DNA from: Mumia sp. Pv4-285
Lineage (GTDB): Bacteria; Actinomycetota; Actinomycetes; Propionibacteriales; Nocardioidaceae
Length of the DNA: 64,000 nt
Direction of reading: 5' to 3'
Assembly: GCF_041320275.1 (NCBI RefSeq)
Contig: NZ_CP162023.1
Span: forward strand, 3,100,001-3,164,000
Shown: positions 48,320-57,903 of the stretch, in pieces
Numbering within the stretch: the first letter of the stretch is position 1
Layout of the letters: the number at the start of each line of letters is the position of its first letter
Position numbers and translations under genes: made by a program
Notes under the pieces: generated by a model
Told to the model about the DNA's origin: nothing
Seen by the model: the letters and a program-made list of their open reading frames with translations, nothing else
Database searches by the model: none

Positions 48320-48500
48320 GTGATCGAGGCCACCCCATCCGCTGATCGAGGCCACCCCCATCCGCTGATCGAGGCGCGAAGCGATCGAGATCCCCGGTCT
48401 CGATCGCTTCGCGCCTCGACCACCAAGGGTGGCGCGCCTCGACCACCAAGGCTTCGCGCCTCGACCACCATGGGTGGGGCGCCTCGACCGCCGAGGGTGG
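48320..48500. repeat. Dispersed repeat pair and tandem array
   Basis: Two variant copies of the 30-bp repeat face each other, followed by about four degenerate units around GCGCCTCGACCACCAAGG and two short leading units (GCTGATCGAGGCCACCCC). The block separates glpD from rluA. Confidence 0.82.
48363..48424. terminator. Long hairpin formed by two facing repeat copies
   Basis: TCTCGATCGCTTCGCGCCTC starting at 48398 is complementary to the copy ending at 48390, giving at least 22 perfect pairs around a 7-nt loop. It lies 80-140 bases past the glpD stop and could end the glpKD transcript. Confidence 0.55.
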
Positions 48501-48504
48501 GTGG

Positions 48505-50244
48505 CTAGTCCAATGCCACGGGCACGACGTCCTCCGCCCCCATCCTCGCCGCGTCTGCCGTCTCGTCGTCCAGCATCGTCTGGCTCTCGCGCTCGGCCTC
48601 GACCCGCGCGCGGTAGTGCTCGACCTCGCGCCGCACCTGCTCCGTACCCCACCCGAGCGGCCCCGCCATCAGCTCCGCCGCCTCCTCGCAGGACGCCGTG
48701 CCGCGGTCGAACGTCTCGATCGAGATCCGGGTCCGGCGGGTGAGCACGTCGTCGAGGTGGCGGGCGCCCTCGTGCGAGACGGCGTACACGATCTCCGCCC
48801 GCAGGTAGTCGTCGGCACCACCGAGCGGCTCGCCCAGCGACGGGTCGTCCACGATCAGATCCAGCACCTCGTGCACCAGCGAGCCGTACCGCTTGAGCAG
48901 GTGCTCGATGCGGACCTCGTGCAGCCCGCTGCGCGCGGCGAGCAGACCGCGGCGATTCCACAGCGCCGTGTAGCCGTCCGCGCCGAGCAGCGGCACGTCC
49001 TCCGTCACGCACGCGGGGATCACGCGCGTCGTCCCGAGTGCGTGCGCGGCCGCGTCGACGGCGTCGCGGGCCATCACGCGGTACGTCGTGTACTTGCCGC
49101 CGGCGACGACGACGAGCCCGGGCACGGAGTGCGAGACCGCGTGCTCGCGCGAGAGCGTCGAGGTCGCCTCGGACTCCCCGCGCAGCAGCGGCCGCAGCCC
49201 CGCGTACACGCCCTCGACGTCGGCATGGGTCAGCGGCGTCGCGAGCACGGCGTTGACGTGGTCGAGGAGGTAGTCGATGTCGGTACGGCTCGCGGCGGGG
49301 TGGTCCTTGCTCAGCGACCAGTCGGTGTCGGTGGTCCCGATGATCCAGTGCCGTTTCCACGGGATCACGAACAGCACGGACTTCTCGGTCTTGAGGATCA
49401 GGCCGGACTCGCCCTGGATGCGGTCGCGCGGCACGACGAGGTGCACGCCCTTGCTCGCCCGGACGTGGAACTGGCCGCGCTCGGCGACCATCGCCTGCGT
49501 CTCGTCGGTCCACACGCCGGTCGCGTTGATGACCTGCGAGGCCCGGATCTCGAACGCGTCCCCCGACTCGAGGTCGCGCACCTCGACGCCGGTGACCCGC
49601 TCGCCCTCGCGGAGCATGCCGGTGACACGCGCGCGGGTGGCGACGTGCGCGCCGTACGAGGCAGCGGTCCGCGCGAGCATCATCGTGTGGCGTGCGTCGT
49701 CGACCTGGCCGTCGTAGTACTCGATCGCCCCGACCAGCGCGTCCTTGCGCAGCGACGGCATGCGCCGCAGCGCTCGGCGTCGCGTCAGGTGCCGGTGTCG
49801 AGGGACGCCCCGCGCCTGGCCCGACAGCCACGCCATCGAGTCGTACATCGCGACGCCCGCGCCCGCGTACGCCCGCTCCCACACGCGGTGCGTCAGCGGA
49901 TACAGGAACGGGGTCGGCTGCACCAGGTGGGGCGCGAGCCGGTCGACGAGGAGGCTGCGCTCGGCCAGCGCCTCGGCGACCAGTCCGAAGTCGAGCATCT
50001 CGAGGTAGCGCAGGCCGCCGTGGATGAGCTTCGACGAGCGGCTCGACGTGCCCGAGGCGAGGTCGCGCGCCTCGACCAGGCCGACTGTGAGGCCGCGCGT
50101 CGCGGCGTCCAGCGCGCACCCGGCGCCGACGACGCCGCCGCCGATGACGAGCACGTCGAGTGGGGCGACACCGTTCGAGCCGGCGGCGCAGAGATGGGCG
50201 AGCGCACCGCTGCGCGTCTGCTGGTCGAGGGCGACCGGTCGCAC
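48505..50244 (-). CDS. glpD: Glycerol-3-phosphate dehydrogenase (FAD)
   Basis: This 579-residue flavoprotein oxidises glycerol 3-phosphate to dihydroxyacetone phosphate and passes electrons to the quinone pool. The FAD motif is DVLVIGGGVVGAGCALDA (about residue 30), with GTSSRSSKLIHGGLRYLE and the C-terminal domain conserved. It lies one base after glpK in the same operon. No glpF transporter or regulator is adjacent. The GTG start coincides with the glpK stop region. Confidence 0.95.
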   Translation of the reverse strand: MRPVALDQQTRSGALAHLCAAGSNGVAPLDVLVIGGGVVGAGCALDAATRGLTVGLVEARDLASGTSSRSSKLIHGGLRYLEMLDFGLVAEALAERSLLVDRLAPHLVQPTPFLYPLTHRVWERAYAGAGVAMYDSMAWLSGQARGVPRHRHLTRRRALRRMPSLRKDALVGAIEYYDGQVDDARHTMMLARTAASYGAHVATRARVTGMLREGERVTGVEVRDLESGDAFEIRASQVINATGVWTDETQAMVAERGQFHVRASKGVHLVVPRDRIQGESGLILKTEKSVLFVIPWKRHWIIGTTDTDWSLSKDHPAASRTDIDYLLDHVNAVLATPLTHADVEGVYAGLRPLLRGESEATSTLSREHAVSHSVPGLVVVAGGKYTTYRVMARDAVDAAAHALGTTRVIPACVTEDVPLLGADGYTALWNRRGLLAARSGLHEVRIEHLLKRYGSLVHEVLDLIVDDPSLGEPLGGADDYLRAEIVYAVSHEGARHLDDVLTRRTRISIETFDRGTASCEEAAELMAGPLGWGTEQVRREVEHYRARVEAERESQTMLDDETADAARMGAEDVVPVALD

Positions 50245-50245
50245 G

Positions 50246-51763
50246 TCAGTCCACCTCCACCCAGTCGAGGGTGCGCTGGACGGCCTTCTTCCACCCGGCG
50301 TACGCCTCCTCGCGGCGCTCCTCGTCCCACGTCGGCTCCCAGCGCTTGGACTCCTTCCAGTTCTGGCGCAGCTCGTCGGTGTCGCGCCAGAACCCGACCG
50401 CCAGACCTGCCGCGTACGCCGCGCCGAGCGCCGTGGTCTCGGCCACCTCGGGGCGGCTCACCGTCGTGCCGAGGACGTCGGCCTGGATCTGCATGCACAG
50501 CTCGTTGAGGGTCACTCCCCCGTCGACCTTGAGCACGCCGACGGGGACACCGGAGTCCTGGGCCATCGCGTCGGCGACGTCGCGCGACTGGAAGCAGATC
50601 GCCTCCAGCGTCGCGCGCGCCAGGTGCGCGTTGGTGTTGTAGCGGGACAGGCCGACGATGGCGCCGCGGGCGTCGGAGCGCCAGTACGGGGCGAACAGCC
50701 CGGAGAACGCCGGGACGAAGTAGACGCCGCCGTTGTCCTCGACCTGCCGCGCGAGCGACTCCGACTGTGCTGCGCCGGAGATGATGCCCAGCTGGTCGCG
50801 CAGCCACTGAACGGCCGAGCCGGTGACGGCGATCGACCCCTCGAGCGCGTACACGGGGTCGGCGTCGCCGAGCTGGTACGCGACGGTCGTCAGCAGGCCG
50901 GCCTTGCTGCGGACGATCTCGGTGCCGGTGTTGAGCAGCAGGAAGTTGCCGGTGCCGTAGGTGTTCTTGGCCTCGCCGGGCGCGAAGCACACCTGCCCGA
51001 CGAGCGCGGCCTGCTGGTCACCGAGGACCCCGGTGATGGGGACCTCACCGGCGAACGGACCGCTCTCGAGCGTCGTCCCGTAGCCGTCGGCGACCGAGGA
51101 CGGGCGGATCTGCGGGAGCATCGCCCGCGGGATGCCGAAGATCTCCAGCAGCTCGTCGTCCCAGTCGAGGGTCTCGAGGTTCATCAGCATCGTGCGGCTC
51201 GCGTTGGTCACGTCGGTGACGTGCACTCCCCCGTGCCGGCCGCCGGTGAGCTGCCAGGTCACCCAGCAGTCGGTGGTGCCGAAGAGAGCGTCGCCACGCT
51301 CGGCGGCCGCGCGCAGGTCGGGCAGGTTCTCGAGGAACCAGGCGATCTTGCCTCCCGAGAAGTACGTCGCCGGGGGCAGGCCGGCCTTCTCGCGGATCAC
51401 GGCGCCGTGCCCCTCCTGCTCGAGCCGTGAGGCGAGCCGGTCGGTGCGGGTGTCCTGCCAGACGATCGCCGGTCCGTACGGCCGCCCTGTCCGGCGGTCC
51501 CACACGACCGTGGTCTCGCGCTGGTTGGTGATGCCGATGGCCGCGAGGTCGGCGGCCGAGAGGTGGGCCTTGGCGAGCGCGGTCTGGACGACGGCGCTCG
51601 TACGCTCCCAGATCTCGAGCGGGTTGTGCTCCACCCAGCCGCTGCGTGGCAGGATCTGCTCGTGCTCCAGCTGGTGGCGAGCCACCTCGGCGCCGTCGTG
51701 GTCGAAGATCATGAAGCGGGTGCTGGTCGTGCCCTGGTCCACGGACCCCACGAAGTCGGCCAT
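50246..51763 (-). CDS. glpK: Glycerol kinase
   Basis: This 505-residue FGGY kinase phosphorylates glycerol. It has the N-terminal ATP motif [13 protein letters not shown], substrate residues in GWVEHNP, the FGGY signature region DQQAALVGQ and [14 protein letters not shown] near the C-terminus. Length equals E. coli GlpK. It is first in a glpKD operon. A -10-like TAGAAA is 6 nt before the ATG and no ribosome binding site is visible, so it may be leaderless. Confidence 0.97.
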   Translation of the reverse strand: MADFVGSVDQGTTSTRFMIFDHDGAEVARHQLEHEQILPRSGWVEHNPLEIWERTSAVVQTALAKAHLSAADLAAIGITNQRETTVVWDRRTGRPYGPAIVWQDTRTDRLASRLEQEGHGAVIREKAGLPPATYFSGGKIAWFLENLPDLRAAAERGDALFGTTDCWVTWQLTGGRHGGVHVTDVTNASRTMLMNLETLDWDDELLEIFGIPRAMLPQIRPSSVADGYGTTLESGPFAGEVPITGVLGDQQAALVGQVCFAPGEAKNTYGTGNFLLLNTGTEIVRSKAGLLTTVAYQLGDADPVYALEGSIAVTGSAVQWLRDQLGIISGAAQSESLARQVEDNGGVYFVPAFSGLFAPYWRSDARGAIVGLSRYNTNAHLARATLEAICFQSRDVADAMAQDSGVPVGVLKVDGGVTLNELCMQIQADVLGTTVSRPEVAETTALGAAYAAGLAVGFWRDTDELRQNWKESKRWEPTWDEERREEAYAGWKKAVQRTLDWVEVD

Positions 51764-51902
51764 GCGTCGTTTCTACACGCCTGCGCGTCGAGGGGCTAAC
51801 GGCGCGCCCGCCCCGTCGAGTCCGCACCGTGCTCGCGATGCACGCATCTCACCGCGGACCTAGGGTTGGGCCCCTGAGCCGCGTGGAGATCCGGGGGGAA
51901 TC

Positions 51903-54900
51903 GTGCGTGCTGGGTGGGCAGCAACCGTCGTCGCGCTGGCGATCGGCGCCGTCCAGGTCCCCGCCACGCAGGCCGCAGCCCAGTCGTGGGAAGCAGACTG
52001 TACGAACCCGACCGTGGTGATCGCGACCGACTCGGCCGCGACGCTCGACCTTCAGCCCTCCGACGTGGTCCGCGTGAGCGCGCGGTACACCGGCGGGGTG
52101 AATTCCTTCCCGTACGGTGCCGCGATCTGCGTGACCGCTTCCGGGAGCTTCTCCCCGACCTGGATCAACAACGCGTCGGGAGCGGTGCTCGTGCGCGGTA
52201 CGGCGGCCTTTCCCTCGATCGCGACCGGCGCAGCATTCGTCCTGGTGAACGAAGGAACGACCGGGTTCCCGCAGGGGATGACCACGAACGGCGTGGCGTC
52301 GCTGCGCAACGAGGCGGGCGGGACCCTCACTGTGGCGTCCTTCTTGAACCTTTCGTCGGGGGCGGTCATGGAGAACGCGGGTGATGCCTCGCTCCCCTCG
52401 AACGTCAACCTCAACGGCAGCTCGCGCATCGAGAACTCGGGCACGATGACGCTCGCGGGTGACGTGACGAGCTCGGGAGACATCGACAACACGGGGTGGC
52501 TGGAGGTCTCCGGCCGGTTGACGTCGAACGGCCAGTCGACGATCTCCAACGCCTGCACGCTGACGATCGGTGGCGACCTCGCCAACAACGGCGCCCTCTC
52601 CAACTCCGGTCACGTGTCGCTCGGCGCGAACTTCCAGAACAACGGCACCGTCCGGTCGACCACGACGGCGGTCATGACCGGCCGCGACTTCAGCAACGAC
52701 CGAGCGGTCACCGGGTTCGGGCAGTACCGGTTCACCGGCAGCACGCGCACGCAGGGCACGTTCGTGGGCGACTCGCCGGTCAACCCGATCGTCTTCGAGG
52801 ACACGTCACCCGGTGCCGGCATCTTCGACACGACCAGCGGGACGGTCACCAACGTCGTCCGAGGTGCCGTCGACGTGCCGCCGCCGACCGCCACCCTCCC
52901 GGGCTGTGTTCCCGTCGGGGAACAGCCCACCGCCGACCTCTCGGTCACCAAGTCCGGACCCGCCAGCGTGGACGAGGGCGGACGCCTCTCGTACGAGATC
53001 ACCGTGCGCAACCTCGGTCCCGCCGTCGCGCAGGCGGTGCAGGTGCGTGACGACCTGCCCCCGGCGCTGGCGTCGCCGGAAGCATCCGACGCCGGGACGA
53101 TCAGTGGCGACGTAGCGACCTGGTCTCTGGGTGACCTGGATCCGGGGGCGGCGCGGGTCCTCACCGTCGGAGGGACCGCACCCAGCGAGGGAACGCTCGT
53201 CGACGTGGCACGCGGCTCGAGCACGACGATCGACCCGGACGACACGAACAACGACGGATCACTGCCCTCCGCGCGCGTCACGACCGTGGTGCAGCCCAGC
53301 CCGGACAACACCGCGCCTTCGGTGAACGACCAGACGATCGTGACGGTCACGGACCGGCCGGTCACGGCGAACGTCAACGGCGAGGACGCGGACGCCGGGC
53401 AGGTACTGGAGTTCGACGACCTGTCCGCGCCGAACCACGGTTCGGTGCTGGTCCAGGCGGACGGCGCGTACCTGTACGTCCCGGAGCGGGGCTTCGCAGG
53501 GCGCGACCGGTTCACCGTCGAAGGGTGTGACAACGGGGTTCCGAGCCTGTGCGACAGCGCGACCGTGACGATCGAGGTCTATCCGCTGGTCACGGGGCTG
53601 ACGGTGGTGACGCTGCGCAACGAGCCGGTCGCGATCCCGGTAGGTCTCACCGACCGCGGCGCCACGAGTGATCCCGTGGTCATCGAGGAGGCCGCATCCG
53701 GCACCGTCACAGGTGGTGCCGGCGGTGTCTTCCTCTACACGCCTGACCGGGACTTCGTCGGCACGGACGAGTTCCGCTATCGGACGTGCAGCGTCACCGA
53801 CCCGGACCTGTGCGGCGAGGCGACCGTCACCGTGCACGTGGTGCGTCCTCCGAACAACCCGCCGGTGCTCACCGACCTGGCTGTCGCCACCGACGCCGAG
53901 TCCGCCGTCGAAGGGCGTGTCCCTGTCTTCGACGTGGACGACGGCCAGACCGTCACCGTGGAGCTCCTCTCGCCACCCGCCCGCGGTACGGCGAGCGTCG
54001 AGGCTGACGGTTCCTTCCGGTACGAGCCGGCGGCCGGCTTCAGTGGACTCGAGACCTTCACGGTCCGCGGGTGCGACGTCACGGCGGCGGGCGACCAGTC
54101 GCTGTGCGACGACGCGACGGTCACGGTCACGGTCCGTCCTGTGGCCGCCGACGATGCCGTCGCCGTCGTCCAGGATCAGACGATCAGTGTCGACGTGCGC
54201 TCCAACGACCTCGGCTCACCCTCCGAGCCGAGCATCGTGACGGACCCCGACCACGGCGCCGCGGTGGCGAACGCCGACGGAACGGTCTCGTACACGCCGG
54301 ACACCGGGTACGTCGGACCCGACGTCCTCGAGTACGAGGTCTGCAGCCCGTCGGTTCCGGACCTCTGCTCGAGGGCCGCCGTCACCATCACGGTCGAGGA
54401 GGCTCCCACCCCCAACCACCCGCCGTCGCTCGCCGACAGTGCCCGGGTGACCCATGTCGACCAGACGGTCTACGGACGGCTTCTGGCGACGGATCCGGAG
54501 ACGGCCGAGACCGTCACCATGCCACGCTCCGGCCGACAGGCGCTGCGGGTCGGTGGCGAGGGCCTGACGTACCGCCTCGTCGGTCCTCCGCCCGACGGCG
54601 GCGCCCTCGTCGTGAACGAGGACGGGACCTGGTCGTACACGCCCGACGGCTCGTTCGTCGGGCGGACCAGCTTCACGGCCGAGGTAGCGGACGAGGGCGG
54701 GCTCACCGACCAGGGCACCGTCGCGCTGACCGTACGACCTCGCGCGACGGACGACCTCACCCGCGTCAGCGCCAGTCAGGCGGTCTCGATCGACATCGCG
54801 ACGAACGACCTCGGGGAGGTCGGTGCTCCCGTCCTGCTCGGGCAGCCGAGCGCGGGCACAGCCCGGCTCGACGGCTCGGTGCTCACCTACGTCGCCGGGC

Positions 54901-55661
54901 CGAGACGGACCGGCATCGACTCGGTGCGCTACCGCGTGTGCGGGCGCGCCGCGACCGACGTCTGCGACGACGCGACCGTCAACGTCGTCGTACGCCCGCT
55001 GACGGTCGACGACCGCGCCACCACCGGAGCCGGCGCCGACGTGCGCGTTCCTGTGTCCGCCAACGACGTCGGCCGAGCCGGGCCGCCTCGGACGCTCGTG
55101 GCCCCCAGCCACGGGCGGGTGACGACTGCCGGATACGCCATGCGTTACGCGCCCACCCTGCCGTTCACCGGCTACGACACCTACCTCTACGAGCGCTGCC
55201 TCCGATCGGTGTACGTCCTGTGCTCCCCCGCCGCGGTCACGATCGCTGTCCACCCTCTTGCCGGAGACGCTCACGCGATGACGGCCGAGGGCACCGCCGT
55301 ACGCGTCTCGACTGCACCGGGCAGCGTCGGGCGCGCCGCGCGGCCCGAGATCGTCACCCCCGCGTCGAGCGGCATCGCACGCTTCGCGCAGGACGGGACC
55401 CTCTCGTACGCACCGCTGCCCGGTTTCGTCGGCACTGACGTCCTCACGTACCGCCGGTGCAGCACCTCGGCGCCCGAGCTGTGCGGGTACGCCGTCGTGA
55501 CGATCGAGGTGGTGCCCCGCCAGGCGGAACGCGATCTTCCGGATGCCGGCGGTGCGTCCGGCGTCCTGCCGTTGCTCGGGGCGTTCCTGCTCGCGATCGG
55601 TGCGGCCCTCGTCGTGGCAGGCAGGCGGCGGCTGGTCCGCGTGTCACGTCCCGCTGGTTGA
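51903..55661 (+). CDS. Large modular surface protein with DUF11, cysteine-paired repeats and LPDAG tail
   Basis: This 1252-residue protein has a signal peptide (about residues 1-27), a beta-rich N-terminal region of Asn/Ser-type repeats (about 30-330, e.g. NSGHVSLGANFQNNG), a DUF11 domain (about 343-462, ADLSVTKSGPASVDEGGRLS) and eight bacterial Ig/cadherin-like repeats of about 90 residues (465-1208). Seven of the eight end in a Cys pair about 8-11 residues apart (CDNGVPSLC, CSPSVPDLC, CSTSAPELC). It ends with LPDAGG, a hydrophobic helix and RRRLVR, a sortase-like sorting signal with Ala for Thr. The GTG has GGGGGGA upstream, and a -10 TAGGGT lies at 51861. Adhesion or wall structure is inferred. 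Confidence 0.88.
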   Translation: MRAGWAATVVALAIGAVQVPATQAAAQSWEADCTNPTVVIATDSAATLDLQPSDVVRVSARYTGGVNSFPYGAAICVTASGSFSPTWINNASGAVLVRGTAAFPSIATGAAFVLVNEGTTGFPQGMTTNGVASLRNEAGGTLTVASFLNLSSGAVMENAGDASLPSNVNLNGSSRIENSGTMTLAGDVTSSGDIDNTGWLEVSGRLTSNGQSTISNACTLTIGGDLANNGALSNSGHVSLGANFQNNGTVRSTTTAVMTGRDFSNDRAVTGFGQYRFTGSTRTQGTFVGDSPVNPIVFEDTSPGAGIFDTTSGTVTNVVRGAVDVPPPTATLPGCVPVGEQPTADLSVTKSGPASVDEGGRLSYEITVRNLGPAVAQAVQVRDDLPPALASPEASDAGTISGDVATWSLGDLDPGAARVLTVGGTAPSEGTLVDVARGSSTTIDPDDTNNDGSLPSARVTTVVQPSPDNTAPSVNDQTIVTVTDRPVTANVNGEDADAGQVLEFDDLSAPNHGSVLVQADGAYLYVPERGFAGRDRFTVEGCDNGVPSLCDSATVTIEVYPLVTGLTVVTLRNEPVAIPVGLTDRGATSDPVVIEEAASGTVTGGAGGVFLYTPDRDFVGTDEFRYRTCSVTDPDLCGEATVTVHVVRPPNNPPVLTDLAVATDAESAVEGRVPVFDVDDGQTVTVELLSPPARGTASVEADGSFRYEPAAGFSGLETFTVRGCDVTAAGDQSLCDDATVTVTVRPVAADDAVAVVQDQTISVDVRSNDLGSPSEPSIVTDPDHGAAVANADGTVSYTPDTGYVGPDVLEYEVCSPSVPDLCSRAAVTITVEEAPTPNHPPSLADSARVTHVDQTVYGRLLATDPETAETVTMPRSGRQALRVGGEGLTYRLVGPPPDGGALVVNEDGTWSYTPDGSFVGRTSFTAEVADEGGLTDQGTVALTVRPRATDDLTRVSASQAVSIDIATNDLGEVGAPVLLGQPSAGTARLDGSVLTYVAGPRRTGIDSVRYRVCGRAATDVCDDATVNVVVRPLTVDDRATTGAGADVRVPVSANDVGRAGPPRTLVAPSHGRVTTAGYAMRYAPTLPFTGYDTYLYERCLRSVYVLCSPAAVTIAVHPLAGDAHAMTAEGTAVRVSTAPGSVGRAARPEIVTPASSGIARFAQDGTLSYAPLPGFVGTDVLTYRRCSTSAPELCGYAVVTIEVVPRQAERDLPDAGGASGVLPLLGAFLLAIGAALVVAGRRRLVRVSRPAG

Positions 55662-55686
55662 GCGAGCGCCCCCGGCTGGATCGAGC

Positions 55687-56556
55687 TCACTCAGCGGGGA
55701 GCATCTCCAGGAACGCCGCCGCCGAGGGCGAGGGGCGGTGGCGGCTCCACGCGACGTGCTCCTCGCGAACGGGAGCGTCGGCGATCTCGACCGTACGGAC
55801 GCCGGTGAGCGTCGCCGCGTACGCGCCCGGGAGCAGCGCGATCCCGAGCCGCTGCGCCACGAGGCCCGCTGCGAGGTCGCCGGTGGTCACCTCGAACGCG
55901 ACGTGGCGCTCGATGCCCGCCGCGGCGAACGCCTCGTCGACCTGGAGGCGACCCGGCGTCCCCGCGGTGAAGTCGACGAACGGGTACGGCGCGAGGGTCG
56001 CGAGGTCGGTTCGGTGCTCCTCCGCCAGAGGATGGTCTGGCGCGACGACGGCCACGTGCTCACCGCGCCCGGCGAGCCGGCTGCGTACGCCTCGCGGCAC
56101 GCGCCCCGGCGGCAGCCCGAGGAAGGCGACGTCCACCGTGCCGGTCGCGATCTGCGCCACGAGCTCCTGGCTCCCGTCCGTGCGCAGCGACACGTCGACG
56201 CGGGCGTGGGCCGCGCGGAAGTCGCGAAGGAGGCTCGGCAGGTCGAACGCCGTCACGGTCGGGATCGCGCCGAGCCGGAGACGCCCGCTGACGACCCCGG
56301 AGACCGCGGCGGCCTCGGCGCGGGCGCGTTCGGTGGCGTCGAGCGCCTCGCGGGCGGCCGGCAGGAACGCCTCGCCGGCCGCCGTCGGGGTGACGCGCCG
56401 GCTCGTACGGTCGAAGAGCCTCGCACCGATCTCGCGCTCGAGCTTGGCGACCTGGTGACTGAGCGCCGACTGGACCACGTGGCACTGCTGCGCGGCCCGC
56501 GTGAAGCTGCGGGTCTCGGCCACGGCGACGACGTACCGAAGTTGCTGAAGCTCCAT
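55687..56556 (-). CDS. LysR-family transcriptional regulator
   Basis: This 289-residue LysR regulator has an N-terminal winged helix (residues 1-60: LQQLRYVVAVAETRSFTRAA, ALSHQVAKLEREIGARLFDR) and a substrate-binding domain of the periplasmic-binding type. It is divergent from an MFS transporter across 93 bases, the typical layout for a LysR gene and its target. The ATG at 56556 matches the family start MELQQLRY; an extension upstream lacks support. The effector is unknown. Confidence 0.93.
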   Translation of the reverse strand: MELQQLRYVVAVAETRSFTRAAQQCHVVQSALSHQVAKLEREIGARLFDRTSRRVTPTAAGEAFLPAAREALDATERARAEAAAVSGVVSGRLRLGAIPTVTAFDLPSLLRDFRAAHARVDVSLRTDGSQELVAQIATGTVDVAFLGLPPGRVPRGVRSRLAGRGEHVAVVAPDHPLAEEHRTDLATLAPYPFVDFTAGTPGRLQVDEAFAAAGIERHVAFEVTTGDLAAGLVAQRLGIALLPGAYAATLTGVRTVEIADAPVREEHVAWSRHRPSPSAAAFLEMLPAE

Positions 56557-56649
56557 CCCGGCATCGTCCCACGATCCATCACATCTGGTCATGCTGTCCG
56601 TGACGATCATGTGTTGGACTCATCGACGGTCCCCGACGACGCTGGGTGG

Positions 56650-57903
56650 ATGACCCGTCCGCTGCTCCTCCTGATGGCCCTCGCCACTGGCCTCTCGGTG
56701 TCGGCGAACTACCTCGCGCAGCCGCTCCTCGACATGCTCGCGACCGATCTGGGCGTCTCGGACGCGAGCGTCGCGACGATCGTCACGGCAGCGCAGGTGG
56801 GGTACGCAGTCGGTCTGCTGCTCGTGGTGCCGCTCGGCGACCTGGTGGAGCGTCGACGCCTCGCGGTCTCGCTGCTGGGCGCGACGGCCGCCCTGCTCGT
56901 CGCGTCGTCGTTGGCACCGAGCGGTCGAGTCCTGCTGGTCACGACGACCATGACGGCACTCACCTCGGTCGCAGCGCAGGTGGTGGTGCCGTTCGCGGTG
57001 ACGCTCGCCGACCCCGCCCACCGCGGCCGGGTCGTCGGCGTCGTCATGAGCGGCCTCCTGCTCGGCAGCATCGTGTCGCGCCCGATCTCGGGAGCGGTGG
57101 CGCAGCTCGCGGGGTGGCGTTCGGTGTACGTGGTGTGCGGTGTGCTCGTGGCGGGCGTCGCGGTGGCGTTGTGGCACCGCCTGCCGACGCTGCACACGCC
57201 AGCGGGGATCGCCTACCCGGCGTTGATCCGGTCGACGCTCGGCCTGTTCGCGACGCAACCGGTCCTGCGCCGCCGGGCGCTGGTCGGCGCGCTCTCGCTC
57301 GCCTCGTTCAACACCTTCTGGACGGCGTCGACATTCCTGCTCGCGAGCGCGTACGGCTGGTCGGAGGCCGCGATCGGGGCTTTCGGCCTGATGGGGATCG
57401 CCGGTGTCGTGGCGACGCCGGTCGCGGGGCGACTCGTCGACGCGGGCCGGGCACGTGCGGTGGGGCTCGTGTCGACGCTCGCGCTGCCCGTCGCGTGGGG
57501 GGCGATCGCGCTCGGCGGCAGCGGGGGCGCCGCCGGGCTCGCATGGTTGACGCTCGGTGTGCTCGTGCTCGTCGTGGCTCAGCAGATGCTGCTCAACGTG
57601 AACCAGAACGCGATCTATGCGCTCGACCCCGCGTTGCGCAACCGCCTGAACGCCGCGTTCATGACGGCGTTCTTCGTCGGCGGCGCGGCCGGGTCGGCGG
57701 CGACCACCCTCGCCTGGGTGCACGGCGGGTGGGGCGCTGTCAGCGTTCTCGGCGCCGCCCTCGCCGCGTCGACCGGCCTCGCCCTGCCCCTTCGGGGAGC
57801 CGTCAGGCGCCGGGTGTGGACCCCGCGACGTCGCCGTGCGGGACGTCTTGCGCCGGGATCTGGCCGAACCGACCCTTGGTGTAGTCCTCGTACGCCGTCA
57901 TGA
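56650..57903 (+). CDS. MFS transporter
   Basis: This 417-residue protein has 12 predicted membrane helices. The loop 2-3 motif is GDLVERRRLAVS, matching the MFS pattern. It resembles drug/metabolite exporters of the YnfM/AraJ type. The last 33 residues (RRRVWTPRRRRAG...) lie antisense to the end of the pirin gene, so the two coding sequences overlap by about 100 bases; the tail is basic and may be non-conserved. Divergent LysR probably controls it. The substrate is unknown. Confidence 0.9.
   Translation: MTRPLLLLMALATGLSVSANYLAQPLLDMLATDLGVSDASVATIVTAAQVGYAVGLLLVVPLGDLVERRRLAVSLLGATAALLVASSLAPSGRVLLVTTTMTALTSVAAQVVVPFAVTLADPAHRGRVVGVVMSGLLLGSIVSRPISGAVAQLAGWRSVYVVCGVLVAGVAVALWHRLPTLHTPAGIAYPALIRSTLGLFATQPVLRRRALVGALSLASFNTFWTASTFLLASAYGWSEAAIGAFGLMGIAGVVATPVAGRLVDAGRARAVGLVSTLALPVAWGAIALGGSGGAAGLAWLTLGVLVLVVAQQMLLNVNQNAIYALDPALRNRLNAAFMTAFFVGGAAGSAATTLAWVHGGWGAVSVLGAALAASTGLALPLRGAVRRRVWTPRRRRAGRLAPGSGRTDPWCSPRTPS

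Noticed and set aside
48277-48471. N-terminal extension of the RluA gene through the repeat region
   Set aside because: It translates the dispersed repeats and passes through the leaderless -10 element; the GTG at 48276 is the better start.
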